A stretch of DNA of 61,042 nt from a virus, in IMG/VR virus record IMGVR_UViG_3300042377_000298, positions 1-61,042 of that record; one strand, 5' to 3'. A program made the position numbers and the translations under genes. Position 1 is the stretch's first letter. Each line of letters starts with the position of its first letter. Below are positions 1 to 8,790 of the stretch, one piece after another. The notes under the pieces were generated by a model. It was not told the DNA's origin and did no database searches. It saw only the letters and a program-made list of their open reading frames with translations.

Positions 1-1844
1 ATGAAGTAATAGTAACGATAACAGAAGTAGCAGAAGAAGCTATTATTCAACTTACAGAAGTGTCTGAGAATGTTGTTGTTACTATTCAAGAAGCTTTGAA
101 TGGGGAAATTGGACTAACTGGTCCTCCTGGAGCAAGCGGCGGCTCAACCTCGGCATGGGAATATAACGCCAAGACCAACGCGACCAGCGGTTATCCGGGC
201 AACGGCTACCTTTTATGGAACAACGCAACGCAGACAAGCGCAACAAGTATCATTGTCTCACACCTCACCGATGACGACACCGACATTGAGCTTTTACTTT
301 CATTTTTCGTCGTCAATCAAAAAATCTTTATTCAAGACCGCGACGACTCAAGCAAAAATCAAGTGTGGCTAATCAGCGGAACGCCAACGGTGACAGGTGC
401 GAATACGTCGACGGCTTATTACACTTTTCCAGTCACTTTGGTATCATCAGCGGGCGGGGCATTTACGAACAACCACTCGATTTTATTTGGACAAATCTCG
501 GTAGCTACTAACGCCGTTACAAGCGCGACGACCAGCGATGGGACTTGCGCGTTGAGCGTGGCTAGTCTTGGCAGTCTTGGATTAGTTGAGGGTGCAACTG
601 GATTCCAGTTTGGAGATGTTGAGACGGCGGCTGGAATGTTGGCTTTCAATTTTGACAATACAAGACTTAGTTGGGAAAGTGAATTACCCACCCAAAGAAG
701 CTACGGATTTAATGTCTTAAATCTGGCGCAAGACGTTTTTTTATACATTCCGAACGCCACTGGCACACTTGCACTAACATCATCAACAACAGGCGTGCCA
801 GACAAGCTCACAGACGGCACGATTGCAGGAACGCTAACGCTCAACAGCACAAGCTACACCTACGGAACAGGGGCGGCGGCGGCTCATCGCACGGCTTTAG
901 GGCTTACAACGCTCGCAACGACAACCCCAGCGGTAAACGTAGCAACATTTCTCGAATCGCCAACCAGCGCGAATCTTGCAGCAGCGGTCACAGGCGAAAC
1001 GGGCAGCGGCGCATTGGTTTTTGGCACATCGCCGACAATCGACGCGCCAACGATCAGCGGCAGCGCAGCATTCACATCGACGACACGCCCGACATCGGCA
1101 GGCACTGGAATGCCATCGGCTACGAGCTTAATGACAAGAGACGATGTTGCGCTAGAGCCATTTTACAACCTCGGCAGTGTTTTCCGCGTATCGGCAACGC
1201 CCGCTTTTGCAAATAGCGGAACTGGCTCAGCGGCATCTCAAGCAGCAGGCGACCGATGGGCAGCATTAAGCTCAGGAACTTCCAATAGTGGCTGGGGGAG
1301 AGCGCAAATAGGTAGAGGTATCACAACAATCCCATCATTGTCTGGAGCAGGTATAAACTTTGCATCAAAACTGGGAGTTTCGATTGTTTTATGGCTTGGA
1401 AATTCGGCAGCAACTAATAACTTAAACATTTTTCGATTGCGTTTTGGTTCAGATAACACACCTGTTGCCGATGGCGTTGATGCTGTTTCGTATCGAGGAT
1501 TTGGTGTAGAAATTAAAGCACGTGGAACCTCACACGATTGGCGAGTGTATGGACACAATGGAACATCAATAACATATAGCGCATGGTCAAATACAGGATT
1601 GAACGCAAATTCACTTCAAAGCAGAATTTCCCTAACTGTAATGAGCAATGGTGCTGGAAGTATTACTGCTAGTATTGGCATAAATGGATCAAGAATACTA
1701 TCAACCATATCAACAACTGGTGGGCCAACTACGGCAGGCACTAGCGCACAATCTCAGGTTGAGTGCCATGTAGCAAACTCAGCTAGCGGAACATTGCCAT
1801 TGGCTGCCGCGCTTTACGATGCAATCTTTTACGCTCAATCATAA
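1..1844 (+). CDS. tail fibre protein, 5'-truncated by the window
   Basis: The frame (codons from base 3) is already open at the window edge, so the N-terminus lies outside; the GTG at 60 is internal. The visible start has short repeated beta-type phrases (ITEV, LTEV) followed by a collagen-like GLTGPPG stretch near 110-140, a usual linker in phage fibres. The middle is a Thr/Ser/Ala-rich region with phrases such as AAVTGETGSGALVFG that recur in phage tail fibres. The C-terminal 200 residues change to a more globular, aromatic composition (WRVYGHNG), plausibly the receptor-binding head. It is followed 4 bp later by a small gene and then the lysis cassette, a common place for the fibre. The family assignment rests on composition and motifs; receptor specificity cannot be inferred. 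Confidence 0.8.
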   Translation, partial: EVIVTITEVAEEAIIQLTEVSENVVVTIQEALNGEIGLTGPPGASGGSTSAWEYNAKTNATSGYPGNGYLLWNNATQTSATSIIVSHLTDDDTDIELLLSFFVVNQKIFIQDRDDSSKNQVWLISGTPTVTGANTSTAYYTFPVTLVSSAGGAFTNNHSILFGQISVATNAVTSATTSDGTCALSVASLGSLGLVEGATGFQFGDVETAAGMLAFNFDNTRLSWESELPTQRSYGFNVLNLAQDVFLYIPNATGTLALTSSTTGVPDKLTDGTIAGTLTLNSTSYTYGTGAAAAHRTALGLTTLATTTPAVNVATFLESPTSANLAAAVTGETGSGALVFGTSPTIDAPTISGSAAFTSTTRPTSAGTGMPSATSLMTRDDVALEPFYNLGSVFRVSATPAFANSGTGSAASQAAGDRWAALSSGTSNSGWGRAQIGRGITTIPSLSGAGINFASKLGVSIVLWLGNSAATNNLNIFRLRFGSDNTPVADGVDAVSYRGFGVEIKARGTSHDWRVYGHNGTSITYSAWSNTGLNANSLQSRISLTVMSNGAGSITASIGINGSRILSTISTTGGPTTAGTSAQSQVECHVANSASGTLPLAAALYDAIFYAQS

Positions 1845-1848
1845 AATT

Positions 1849-2211
1849 ATGCTCACACCAAAAACACAACTTGAAAAAGACCTAGCGGAAAAAGACGCTG
1901 GAATCATCCGTGCAGCAACTGCTTTGCACTACGCTGGAACCGTTATTGCAGCGGAGAACGCGCAGTTCTGGGCTTTACCACAAGATCGTTTGCTTGCCGT
2001 TCTCAACGACAACGTAGAGCGCACGCTGGCAATGTTTGAAGCAAACAGCGCAGCGGCTAACGCAATAAATTCGTTGCTTGATCAGATCGACAACGAAGCG
2101 TTGAGTCATCGCGTTCCGACTGCCATGCCTGCAAACTGGGTTTTTGCAAACGGAGCATTTGCATACGCTGAGCCACAGCCTGAGCCTGAACCTGAATCTC
2201 TTCTAGAATAA
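1849..2211 (+). CDS. small fibre-linked protein, unknown function
   Basis: 120 residues from the ATG at 1849; an in-frame start at 1819 would overlap the fibre gene and is not preferred. The protein is mostly helical and alanine-rich in its first 90 residues and ends with an acidic/proline tail of alternating P and E (EPQPEPEPE). Its place directly after the fibre gene suggests a fibre accessory or assembly protein, but no family is recognised. Confidence 0.65.
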   Translation: MLTPKTQLEKDLAEKDAGIIRAATALHYAGTVIAAENAQFWALPQDRLLAVLNDNVERTLAMFEANSAAANAINSLLDQIDNEALSHRVPTAMPANWVFANGAFAYAEPQPEPEPESLLE

Positions 2212-2216
2212 ATATC

Positions 2217-2399
2217 ATGATTGAGGAACACAGTGCGACATACAATATTGTCAATGGGCTTATCGGCATTGCCGCATCCTCATTAGGGGTCATTACTCAG
2301 TTCCAAGAACAATTGGATTGGGCTTTGAAAACATCTTCTACAATGTTATTAATTTGTGTTTCTATTGTTACTCTTTACAACCTATTGAAAAAGAAATGA
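2217..2399 (+). CDS. small membrane protein, holin candidate
   Basis: 60 residues with two hydrophobic stretches (about residues 11-30 and 40-56) separated by a short polar turn, ending in three lysines. This two-helix plan with a basic tail fits a class II holin-like inner-membrane protein. It lies five bases after the preceding gene, and its stop overlaps the next start as ATGA, so translation is probably coupled. It is the first gene of a lysis cassette that ends with an M15 peptidase. The holin role is inferred from topology and position only. Confidence 0.6.
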   Translation: MIEEHSATYNIVNGLIGIAASSLGVITQFQEQLDWALKTSSTMLLICVSIVTLYNLLKKK

Positions 2400-2593
2400 A
2401 CCAAAAACAATCTAGAGCAAGACTATCTCTGTATATTCTTATTGCAATGGGAACAAGTGCCAGCGCTGGCTTAACAACAGTTGATTTTTCGGATTGGCGA
2501 GAGACTGTTTCATTTATGCTATCAGTTGCAATGACAGGATTAATAACGGCACGAAGCTACATCGACCAAACACCAAGCAGAATTGATCAATGA
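2396..2593 (+). CDS. second small membrane protein of the lysis cassette
   Basis: 65 residues from the ATG at 2396, which overlaps the stop of the preceding gene (ATGA); a longer in-frame reading from 2318 would run through that gene and is unlikely. There are two hydrophobic segments (about residues 11-27 and 43-58) after a basic N-terminus. Its stop again overlaps the next gene's start (ATGA at 2590). It may be a holin partner, an antiholin, or the true holin; the sequence does not decide which. Confidence 0.6.
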   Translation: MNQKQSRARLSLYILIAMGTSASAGLTTVDFSDWRETVSFMLSVAMTGLITARSYIDQTPSRIDQ

Positions 2594-3063
2594 ACTACAG
2601 AATTCTTCATCCAATTAAAGAAGGAAAGCGCAAATATAGATTTGCAGCAGTGGGAGTAAATTGCATAGCCTTGAAGGGTAAGTTATCACAGCATCCGAAT
2701 GTTGAGTTCTACAGCGCTGACGGAGTGCTAAGAGCATGGATTAAGAACGGATGGATGTTCGCAACAAACGAGTATTTTTGGAACGGTTGCAGCCCTAAAA
2801 AATACGTCGGGATTCACCCGTTTGGATTTTGGGCGGGAACACCAGACTTTGCTGGCACCATCGAAGCATCATTTTGGCACGATGTTCTTTTCCAGTTCTC
2901 GGCGGTCGGCATGTATGACTTGCGTGATGCAAATTATCAATTTTTATATCTCATGGAACGTAACGGCTTTACTCTTGCCAGTCACTACTACGATGCTGTT
3001 GAAGCATATGGAGATAAGTATTTTGGCAAAGACAAAGATGGAGTATATGTTAAAATTTTATAA
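2590..3063 (+). CDS. DUF1353-like phage protein
   Basis: 157 residues. The core has the pattern WNGCSP... G-F-x-x-GTPDF... SFWHDVLFQF followed by an RD-x-NYQFLYLM helix. This resembles the DUF1353 family of phage proteins (a conserved SxxHD segment near lysis genes), although the match is from memory and not close. Translationally coupled to the upstream membrane protein. Probably helps lysis or wall processing, but function is not established for the family. Confidence 0.5.
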   Translation: MNYRILHPIKEGKRKYRFAAVGVNCIALKGKLSQHPNVEFYSADGVLRAWIKNGWMFATNEYFWNGCSPKKYVGIHPFGFWAGTPDFAGTIEASFWHDVLFQFSAVGMYDLRDANYQFLYLMERNGFTLASHYYDAVEAYGDKYFGKDKDGVYVKIL

Positions 3064-3138
3064 GATATGTTAACGAAATCTGTTTCGGGAACATAAGCAA
3101 AAACATTGGATACCAATGAACTCACATAACAATAAATT

Positions 3139-3270
3139 ATGAAAAAATTAATTACAATTATTCTAACAATTATGCTTGCGTCGTGCGTAGAAAAAATTAC
3201 AGTGCAGGGGCAATACGGGGAATATTCCTTCAAACCCCGCAAAGTAATCGTCATCGAGGAGGCTAAATGA
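3139..3270 (+). CDS. short lipoprotein, outer-membrane spanin candidate
   Basis: A 43-residue gene. It opens with MKK, a hydrophobic run and a lipobox LASC, so signal peptidase II would leave a lipidated 28-residue mature peptide. Its stop overlaps the ATG of the M15 endolysin (ATGA at 3267). A tiny lipoprotein inside a lysis cassette fits an o-spanin (Rz1-like) role in Gram-negative hosts. It is not proline-rich as Rz1 is, and no separate i-spanin is obvious, so a u-spanin-like or unrelated lipoprotein remains possible. Confidence 0.65.
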   Translation: MKKLITIILTIMLASCVEKITVQGQYGEYSFKPRKVIVIEEAK

Positions 3271-3860
3271 ATAAACAACAAATCACAGCAATGCAGCAAC
3301 GCATTCATGACAAGTTTGATAAGAACTTAATAGTGGATGGATTTTGGGGACAACGATCAATTGTTGCATGTCAAAGTTATCTACGTTCACTTATGCCTAG
3401 CCCTAATCCATGGCCTCGTAGTGACCAAGGAAGCCTTAATAAGTTTTATGGTAAAGCTGGTGATGAAAGCAATCTTGTCTCAATTACTTTCCCATTCCCA
3501 ATGTATTATGATGGGAAGCTTGTAAAAACAACACGCGTAAATAAGCGTTGTTCCGCATCATTACTTCGGGTCTTGACAGCTATTAGCGACAAGTATCACG
3601 GGAACAAGGAAGTCATTGAAGAAGCTGAAGACTATGGTGGGGTGTTCAACAACCGCAACAAACGGGGAGGCTCTTCCAAATCCCTTCATGCCTTTGGCGC
3701 TGCCATTGACATGGATGCGGATGACAATACTTTCAAAGATTCTTGGCCAATGATTGCTGATATGCCATTGGAGATTATGGAAGAGTTTGCTAAGGAGGGT
3801 TGGTTGTCTGCTGGCGCTTTTTGGGGTTATGATGGGATGCATTTTCAGGCAACAATTTAA
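3267..3860 (+). CDS. peptidase M15-family endolysin (D-Ala-D-Ala carboxypeptidase / L-Ala-D-Glu peptidase type)
   Basis: 197 residues. The C-terminal half has the M15 zinc signature: S-L-H141-A-F-G-A-A-I-D148 and D-G-M-H192-F, giving His141, Asp148 and His192 as likely Zn ligands. Residues 10-45 (IHDKFDKNLIVDGFWG and following) look like a short peptidoglycan-binding repeat. The start is supported by GAGGAGG a few bases upstream, one of the few clear Shine-Dalgarno sites in the window. It would cut the peptide part of peptidoglycan during lysis; the bond cannot be told from the sequence. Confidence 0.85.
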   Translation: MNKQQITAMQQRIHDKFDKNLIVDGFWGQRSIVACQSYLRSLMPSPNPWPRSDQGSLNKFYGKAGDESNLVSITFPFPMYYDGKLVKTTRVNKRCSASLLRVLTAISDKYHGNKEVIEEAEDYGGVFNNRNKRGGSSKSLHAFGAAIDMDADDNTFKDSWPMIADMPLEIMEEFAKEGWLSAGAFWGYDGMHFQATI

Positions 3861-3878
3861 ATTAAGTTAAATCAAATT

Positions 3879-4673
3879 ATGAAGACAACGAGCAAAGTTC
3901 TATTAAATATTAGTGATCTGCACGTTGGATCAACCGTTGGGCTATGGCCTAAAGACTTCATTACTAATGAAGGAAACCATATTGGTCAAAACAACTTTCA
4001 GAAATGGTTGTGGTTGTGTTGGGTAGATATGCAGTCTTGGGCATGGAAGGTTATTGGAGATGATGACTTTGATATTGTTATTAATGGTGATGCTATTGAT
4101 GGAATTCACCACAGAACCTTACAAGTAATGACACCTGATGTAGGGGATCAATTCGCAGCCGTTAAGCATATACTTGGTGACATGGCAAAAAAATGTAAAA
4201 ATATCCATATCATCAAAGGAACGGAATGCCACACAACTAACTTTGAGATTGCACTAGGTCACGCTCTAGGCGCATCGAAAGACAAATCCACAGGTCAACA
4301 TGCATGGGACAACCTCGACTTAGAAGTTCACGGAACGCTTTATAACTTTGCGCATCACATTAGTGCGACAGCGCGAACATACCTCGAGGCGAGCGCACAC
4401 AGCATCATGCTGGGCAACCTGACCCATTCACGAGCAAGGACAGGCAAGCCAGTTCCAAAGGTCATGGTAAGGGCGCACAGGCATCGCCACGGCATCTGGC
4501 AGGATGGCAATCAGACAAGTGCAATTTGTGGAGCTTGGCAGGGGTTAACTCGATTTGGACATAAAGTAGTTCCAGACGCGATCCCGCAACCTAGCGCAAT
4601 TATCTTTGATCATCGTGGGCTTGATAAAAACGAAACGCCACTAATCCACCAACGAGTTTACACAGCAAAATGA
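3879..4673 (+). CDS. calcineurin-like metallophosphoesterase
   Basis: 264 residues. The metal-binding motifs come in the usual order: D13-L-H15, NGDAIDG (about 69-75), GTECH (about 115-119, the N/H-E box variant) and R-A-H-R-H-R-H-G near residue 200. This fits a two-metal phosphoesterase that may act on nucleotides or nucleic acid. It sits between lysis and virion genes, and its stop overlaps the next start as ATGA. Substrate unknown. Confidence 0.8.
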   Translation: MKTTSKVLLNISDLHVGSTVGLWPKDFITNEGNHIGQNNFQKWLWLCWVDMQSWAWKVIGDDDFDIVINGDAIDGIHHRTLQVMTPDVGDQFAAVKHILGDMAKKCKNIHIIKGTECHTTNFEIALGHALGASKDKSTGQHAWDNLDLEVHGTLYNFAHHISATARTYLEASAHSIMLGNLTHSRARTGKPVPKVMVRAHRHRHGIWQDGNQTSAICGAWQGLTRFGHKVVPDAIPQPSAIIFDHRGLDKNETPLIHQRVYTAK

Positions 4674-4927
4674 AAACCATCGGAAACAGAAAGCAAGTCA
4701 TGAGCGCACTTGATTATGCGCTGGAACAAACTGAGACAGTGAAGCGAAAAGATGATGAATTCACATCAAGCGAGTTTTATAATGCATTGATTGCTAAGGG
4801 TGTAAAAATATCCAACTCAGGCGCAATGTACCGGTTGAAGGAAATGGTTGCTAGGAGAGAACTAGTAAAGCGCAAAACTATGATCAACGGCGCAACAACC
4901 AATTTATATAGTAAACCTAGCCTTTAA
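4670..4927 (+). CDS. small winged-helix-like DNA-binding protein
   Basis: 85 residues, basic. The segment FTSSEFYNALIAKGVKISNSGAMYRLKEMVARRELVKRK reads as helix-turn-recognition helix followed by a two-strand wing, typical of small winged-helix proteins (pieces quoted here are EFYNALIAKGV and MYRLKEMVARREL). Coupled to the phosphoesterase by ATGA. It could regulate the late block that starts after the 223-bp gap, but no target is shown. Confidence 0.5.
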   Translation: MKTIGNRKQVMSALDYALEQTETVKRKDDEFTSSEFYNALIAKGVKISNSGAMYRLKEMVARRELVKRKTMINGATTNLYSKPSL

Positions 4928-5037
4928 TAAGGATTCTGTTATTAAACATAATGAACGTATCCTTTAATATGGATGATAGCCAATCTGCGTAACCTCAAAT
5001 CTTCAAAGTAATTTTTACGTAATGATAGTTTATTTTT

Positions 5038-5066
5038 GCACAATAAACTAACATGGTTTATTGTGC
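5038..5066. promoter_or_regulatory. perfect 11-bp inverted repeat in the gap before the virion block
   Basis: GCACAATAAAC (5038-5048) and GTTTATTGTGC (5056-5066) are perfect reverse complements around a 7-nt loop. No T-run follows on either strand, so this is not a typical Rho-independent terminator. The whole 4928-5150 gap is AT-rich and has a TTGACA at about 5092 with no good -10 partner. An operator or an RNA hairpin in the leader of the gene starting at 5151 are both possible. Confidence 0.5.
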
Positions 5067-5150
5067 ATTAAGCCCTATGAAAACCCTATATTGACATAAG
5101 AATTATTTAGTCTTGCCAACAATATAAAATCAATTAACTTCTTTTCAGGT

Positions 5151-6413
5151 ATGAGTATTCCAATGCAGCGGTATCCAATCTTTGATGTTTCGACACCTTT
5201 GCGTGACTTAATATTCTATGAGGTTGTAGACTTCAATATTAGGTCAAATAGAGATATGGCATATGGAACGCCTCACCATAATGTTCCTGCTTATCCTAAT
5301 CATGAACTTGTTTACATTATGCCAAATGACAAAGAGGCTAAAACTTATCGTTTTTACTATGCTGCAAAAAGAGAAAATCAAGATGACTACAATTGGGAAA
5401 TACAAACTGGTGAACAATTGACCAGAACTTATGTTATTAAGCGTGAATTATATTTTGAAAGATCCTCATTGGAAGCAGAAGTTGTTGATGAGTTTACGTA
5501 TCCTGCAATTGGAACGCCAGATATTCGCTTTCCTAAATACGGCTTTGCAGATGATTCGGTAATGCAAAGTAACCAAGAAATTACGAGTCTTTATGTTTTT
5601 GTAAAAAGAAGATTCATCGAGCCAATTACTTCGGAGCTTAATTGGGATGATGACTTGGAAAGATATGTTTTAATCACAAAAGAAATTATTCCAGCAGAGG
5701 TTTACCCAACTCCTCCAGTAAGAATAGCTGGCTACACTAGTGAGGTTAAGCAGGGCAATACTTTTTTTGATGCAAAAATAACTAGACAGGTAATTGGAGA
5801 AAGTAATGAAATTGGAGACGAGCAAACATATCCTTATGAACTTGCTCCTATTCCTAGGTCAATTGATCAACCATTTCCTGCAAAGCTAAACTCTATTGAC
5901 TTAGTTACGGCATGGGCTTGGGCTATTTCAACAAGTGCTGCGCCAGCTTATGATGAGGCACATTATTGGAGATGGAACATTGTATCCGCTCGTCCCGGCC
6001 CTTATTCTGCTACATCAAGAAGATTTATTACTGACGATCCTGAAACAATTCAATTGCTTTATCCAATTGATATTATTCCAAAGCCAGTAAGAGATGTAAT
6101 TGGAATTGTTTATTCTTGGTTTAGCGCAGGTCAACAAGGAAATATTGCAGTAGCTTCAGCAAGTGAGGTGGAAGTTCCTTCAACTATTCACGATGAGATT
6201 ATTGTGGCTGAGAATTTAGAACCAGATGGTCCAACTGCCTCAGAACTAAAAAAAGCATACACTGAAACATTAGATGCGACTCCGGGCTACGCTGAGTTCA
6301 TGACAAAGATTGAAAATGGAACAGTAATCCTTGATCATAAAACGCAAAAAATGCCAATGGGTCTTTATATGGTAGAAGTTATTGAAGTAAACATTGAGAA
6401 TCTATATGGCTGA
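5151..6413 (+). CDS. putative virion protein, unknown
   Basis: 420 residues, first gene of the long plus-strand block that ends with the giant protein. The composition is beta-rich with many aromatics and prolines (MQRYPIFDVSTP at the start, RPGPYSATSRRF in the middle), no signal peptide and no enzyme motif. The last codons overlap the start of the next gene. Its position among structural genes suggests a virion component; I do not recognise the family. Confidence 0.6.
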   Translation: MSIPMQRYPIFDVSTPLRDLIFYEVVDFNIRSNRDMAYGTPHHNVPAYPNHELVYIMPNDKEAKTYRFYYAAKRENQDDYNWEIQTGEQLTRTYVIKRELYFERSSLEAEVVDEFTYPAIGTPDIRFPKYGFADDSVMQSNQEITSLYVFVKRRFIEPITSELNWDDDLERYVLITKEIIPAEVYPTPPVRIAGYTSEVKQGNTFFDAKITRQVIGESNEIGDEQTYPYELAPIPRSIDQPFPAKLNSIDLVTAWAWAISTSAAPAYDEAHYWRWNIVSARPGPYSATSRRFITDDPETIQLLYPIDIIPKPVRDVIGIVYSWFSAGQQGNIAVASASEVEVPSTIHDEIIVAENLEPDGPTASELKKAYTETLDATPGYAEFMTKIENGTVILDHKTQKMPMGLYMVEVIEVNIENLYG

Positions 6414-7422
6414 ACAAGAAGTAAATAGTATTGGGAAAACGCTTAAAGACTTTAATGCATCAGAAGATACATTAATGGGTTCTATGCCGAGCAACCCTCC
6501 GCGTGAAAGTTTTGTTTCTCCAGTTGGCGAGTATTTTGGTGGTCAAAAAGCTCCAATAATGTCACGGAAATTTGACGACAAGGTTGAAAATATTCCTAAA
6601 CGTTATGCTCCATTTACGCCTATTGTAGGAACAGTTGGAGCAACTTATAAAGTTTACATTACTGAAGGAACTTTGATTTGGTGCAATTGCTCAAATAATG
6701 GAAAGGTTTTTATGTACTTTGACCCTGTAGTAAAGGCTGGAGACAACTACATTGAGCACACTATTGCAGATGGGCAGTCATTATTATTATCTATCCCAGT
6801 AGGTTCTGATGGCGTTCCTAGCCCCGCTGCTGGCGACTTAGCGTTTTTTGTTGCTGACACTGCAACATATGATGGAGGAACACATTTCTACCCAGAAGTT
6901 GGAGATTATGCTGGCAATGCTGGCACTCATGTTTATAGGATGCTAGACTTTAGCCTAGTAGGTGATGCTCCAATAGTTGCATCTCGGCATTGTGGTTCGA
7001 ACTTGCTACATTATGATGAACGTGCTGAAATGATCAATGTTACAGATTCAATTGTTGATGGCGTTGATTATGGCGTTTTAAAAGAGGCTGATCCAGATTC
7101 AGATAGGATTACTTTCAGAACTCTTACACAAAAACCATATCCTGGAGTTGAAATTATTGATCCTGTTTCTGCCGACTCAATTCAAATAAGAAGAGTGAAA
7201 GAGCTTGATCTTTATCCACAAGTAAAGGTTCTTGAAGATGATGGAGCTATTTTAGTAAGGGGCAATAATGCTTATGGCTCACTATCTGTAACCAACTGCG
7301 ATGGGATTACTACAACTTTGTTATCGTGGGAAGATGGATTAATTACTACAGGAATAGACGTTCCTGAATATATTGACTTTGTTGCTGGATGTTCAGATTC
7401 GGGATCAGGAGGTATGGTGTGA
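6406..7422 (+). CDS. putative virion protein, unknown
   Basis: 338 residues from the ATG at 6406, which overlaps the upstream stop by 8 bases; an ATG at 6394 is less likely because of longer overlap. It has an N-terminal segment rich in N, P and S and then a beta-rich body with cysteines (WCNCSNNG). Its stop overlaps the GTG start of the following gene. It may be a capsid or tail decoration protein, from context only. Confidence 0.6.
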   Translation: MAEQEVNSIGKTLKDFNASEDTLMGSMPSNPPRESFVSPVGEYFGGQKAPIMSRKFDDKVENIPKRYAPFTPIVGTVGATYKVYITEGTLIWCNCSNNGKVFMYFDPVVKAGDNYIEHTIADGQSLLLSIPVGSDGVPSPAAGDLAFFVADTATYDGGTHFYPEVGDYAGNAGTHVYRMLDFSLVGDAPIVASRHCGSNLLHYDERAEMINVTDSIVDGVDYGVLKEADPDSDRITFRTLTQKPYPGVEIIDPVSADSIQIRRVKELDLYPQVKVLEDDGAILVRGNNAYGSLSVTNCDGITTTLLSWEDGLITTGIDVPEYIDFVAGCSDSGSGGMV

Positions 7423-8786
7423 CTTATGCTGCTATTGTTTGTTGCCATCAAGAAGATGCTTCAATGCTTCCATTCTTTATGTCACAATGGAAGAAGGTTT
7501 ATCCTGAAGTTCAACTATGGCTCGCTAATGACTCTGTCAGTCCAGTAATTGATGCCTGTGGACTTCCATTAACTAAAAAAGTAAAATGGGGCAAGGGTGT
7601 TGGTCGTGAGATGGTTGAGGCAATGTTGAGCACTGGCGCAGATATTGTTGCCAAGGTTGATGTTGATGGATGGCATCAAGAGCCATACTTATTTGCTCCT
7701 TTTGCGGATGAGAGTATAATGGCTTGTGGAATAGCTTGGCTCAATGATCCCGGACGCTTTCTTGGTATTGGCTATGCTGTAAGGCGTAAAGCATTGTCAC
7801 TTATTGAAATGTCAAACTCATGCGGAGATTGGGTAAGTTCGCAGGAGGATTTTTCTGTATGCAATGCTGTCAGGTTTGCTTTTCCTAATGGAGTATTTCT
7901 TTACAAAAATAAACATTGTCGCAGGGCTGACACCGATCCTAGCTCGTCTTCCGTGGTTCATTGCGGGATTCATGGACGCAACGACAAAGGAAGGAAACTT
8001 GCCTTAGGAGAAATGTTTAATTTGTCACAAGGTAACCCAGTTGTAGCAACCTTTGCAGAAACATGGATAGGATTGTCAATAATGCCCGATCGTCTGTCTT
8101 CTGCACGAAAAGTGCTAAACGGGCTACTTGCTAACACTCTTGCGCCTACTGGCATTGTTGTTGCAATACCTCACGTTATAAAAAGAACAGGGCAAGAATA
8201 CAGCTTAGAGTTTCTAGAAAGCATCTCATCTATTGACGAACGAATTAAAATTGTTCGATGCGAGGACAATGGTCCAATTACAAAGTATTTAGAACTTGTG
8301 AAGTATGTATCAAATCCAAAGGCTTTATGTATTATTGTTGATGATGACATTAATTATTCTTCTCAATTCATACAGCGCATGAGCGCAAACTATATGGCAG
8401 TAGATGATGAGGTTATATCCAATAATGTTTTAAGGGTAAGAGGGTTTGATTGGGTTGTTCCCGAAGGTTTTTCTGGAGTTGGTTTTATGCGCGACGTGAT
8501 TGAACTACCGCATTTTGAAAGCTATATTGAGTTTTCCAAACAGAACACGGAATCTTTTCTGGCTGATGATGCATTAATGGGCTTTTACTTTAACTTGATT
8601 GGCGCAAAAGTGTCTTCTTCTATTACTCAAATATTTACTACTCCAATGAATGAGAACTACGATGAAAACGCTTTGCACAAGATTGGCAAAGGACATTTGT
8701 CAAGATACAGACAAGTGATTGACTGGCTCAACAAAAATGTGCATACTTTTGAATACGCAATGCCACAACAATTAGAAAATAAATAA
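7419..8786 (+). CDS. tandem glycosyltransferase-like protein
   Basis: 455 residues from GTG 7419, chosen because AGGAGGT lies 6 nt upstream and the start overlaps the previous stop (GTGA). Two GT-A-like halves are visible. The first has AKVDVDGWH near residues 77-85, a DxD-type metal site. The second begins near residue 245 (IVVAIPHVIKR, then RIKIVRCEDNGPITKY) and has IIVDDDIN at about 305-312, also a DxD-type site, as in GT2 enzymes. It could glycosylate virion proteins or host glycans, or be a sugar-binding derivative. Location within the virion block is unusual for such an enzyme. Acceptor and donor unknown. Confidence 0.7.
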   Translation: MTYAAIVCCHQEDASMLPFFMSQWKKVYPEVQLWLANDSVSPVIDACGLPLTKKVKWGKGVGREMVEAMLSTGADIVAKVDVDGWHQEPYLFAPFADESIMACGIAWLNDPGRFLGIGYAVRRKALSLIEMSNSCGDWVSSQEDFSVCNAVRFAFPNGVFLYKNKHCRRADTDPSSSSVVHCGIHGRNDKGRKLALGEMFNLSQGNPVVATFAETWIGLSIMPDRLSSARKVLNGLLANTLAPTGIVVAIPHVIKRTGQEYSLEFLESISSIDERIKIVRCEDNGPITKYLELVKYVSNPKALCIIVDDDINYSSQFIQRMSANYMAVDDEVISNNVLRVRGFDWVVPEGFSGVGFMRDVIELPHFESYIEFSKQNTESFLADDALMGFYFNLIGAKVSSSITQIFTTPMNENYDENALHKIGKGHLSRYRQVIDWLNKNVHTFEYAMPQQLENK

Positions 8787-8790
8787 CTTT

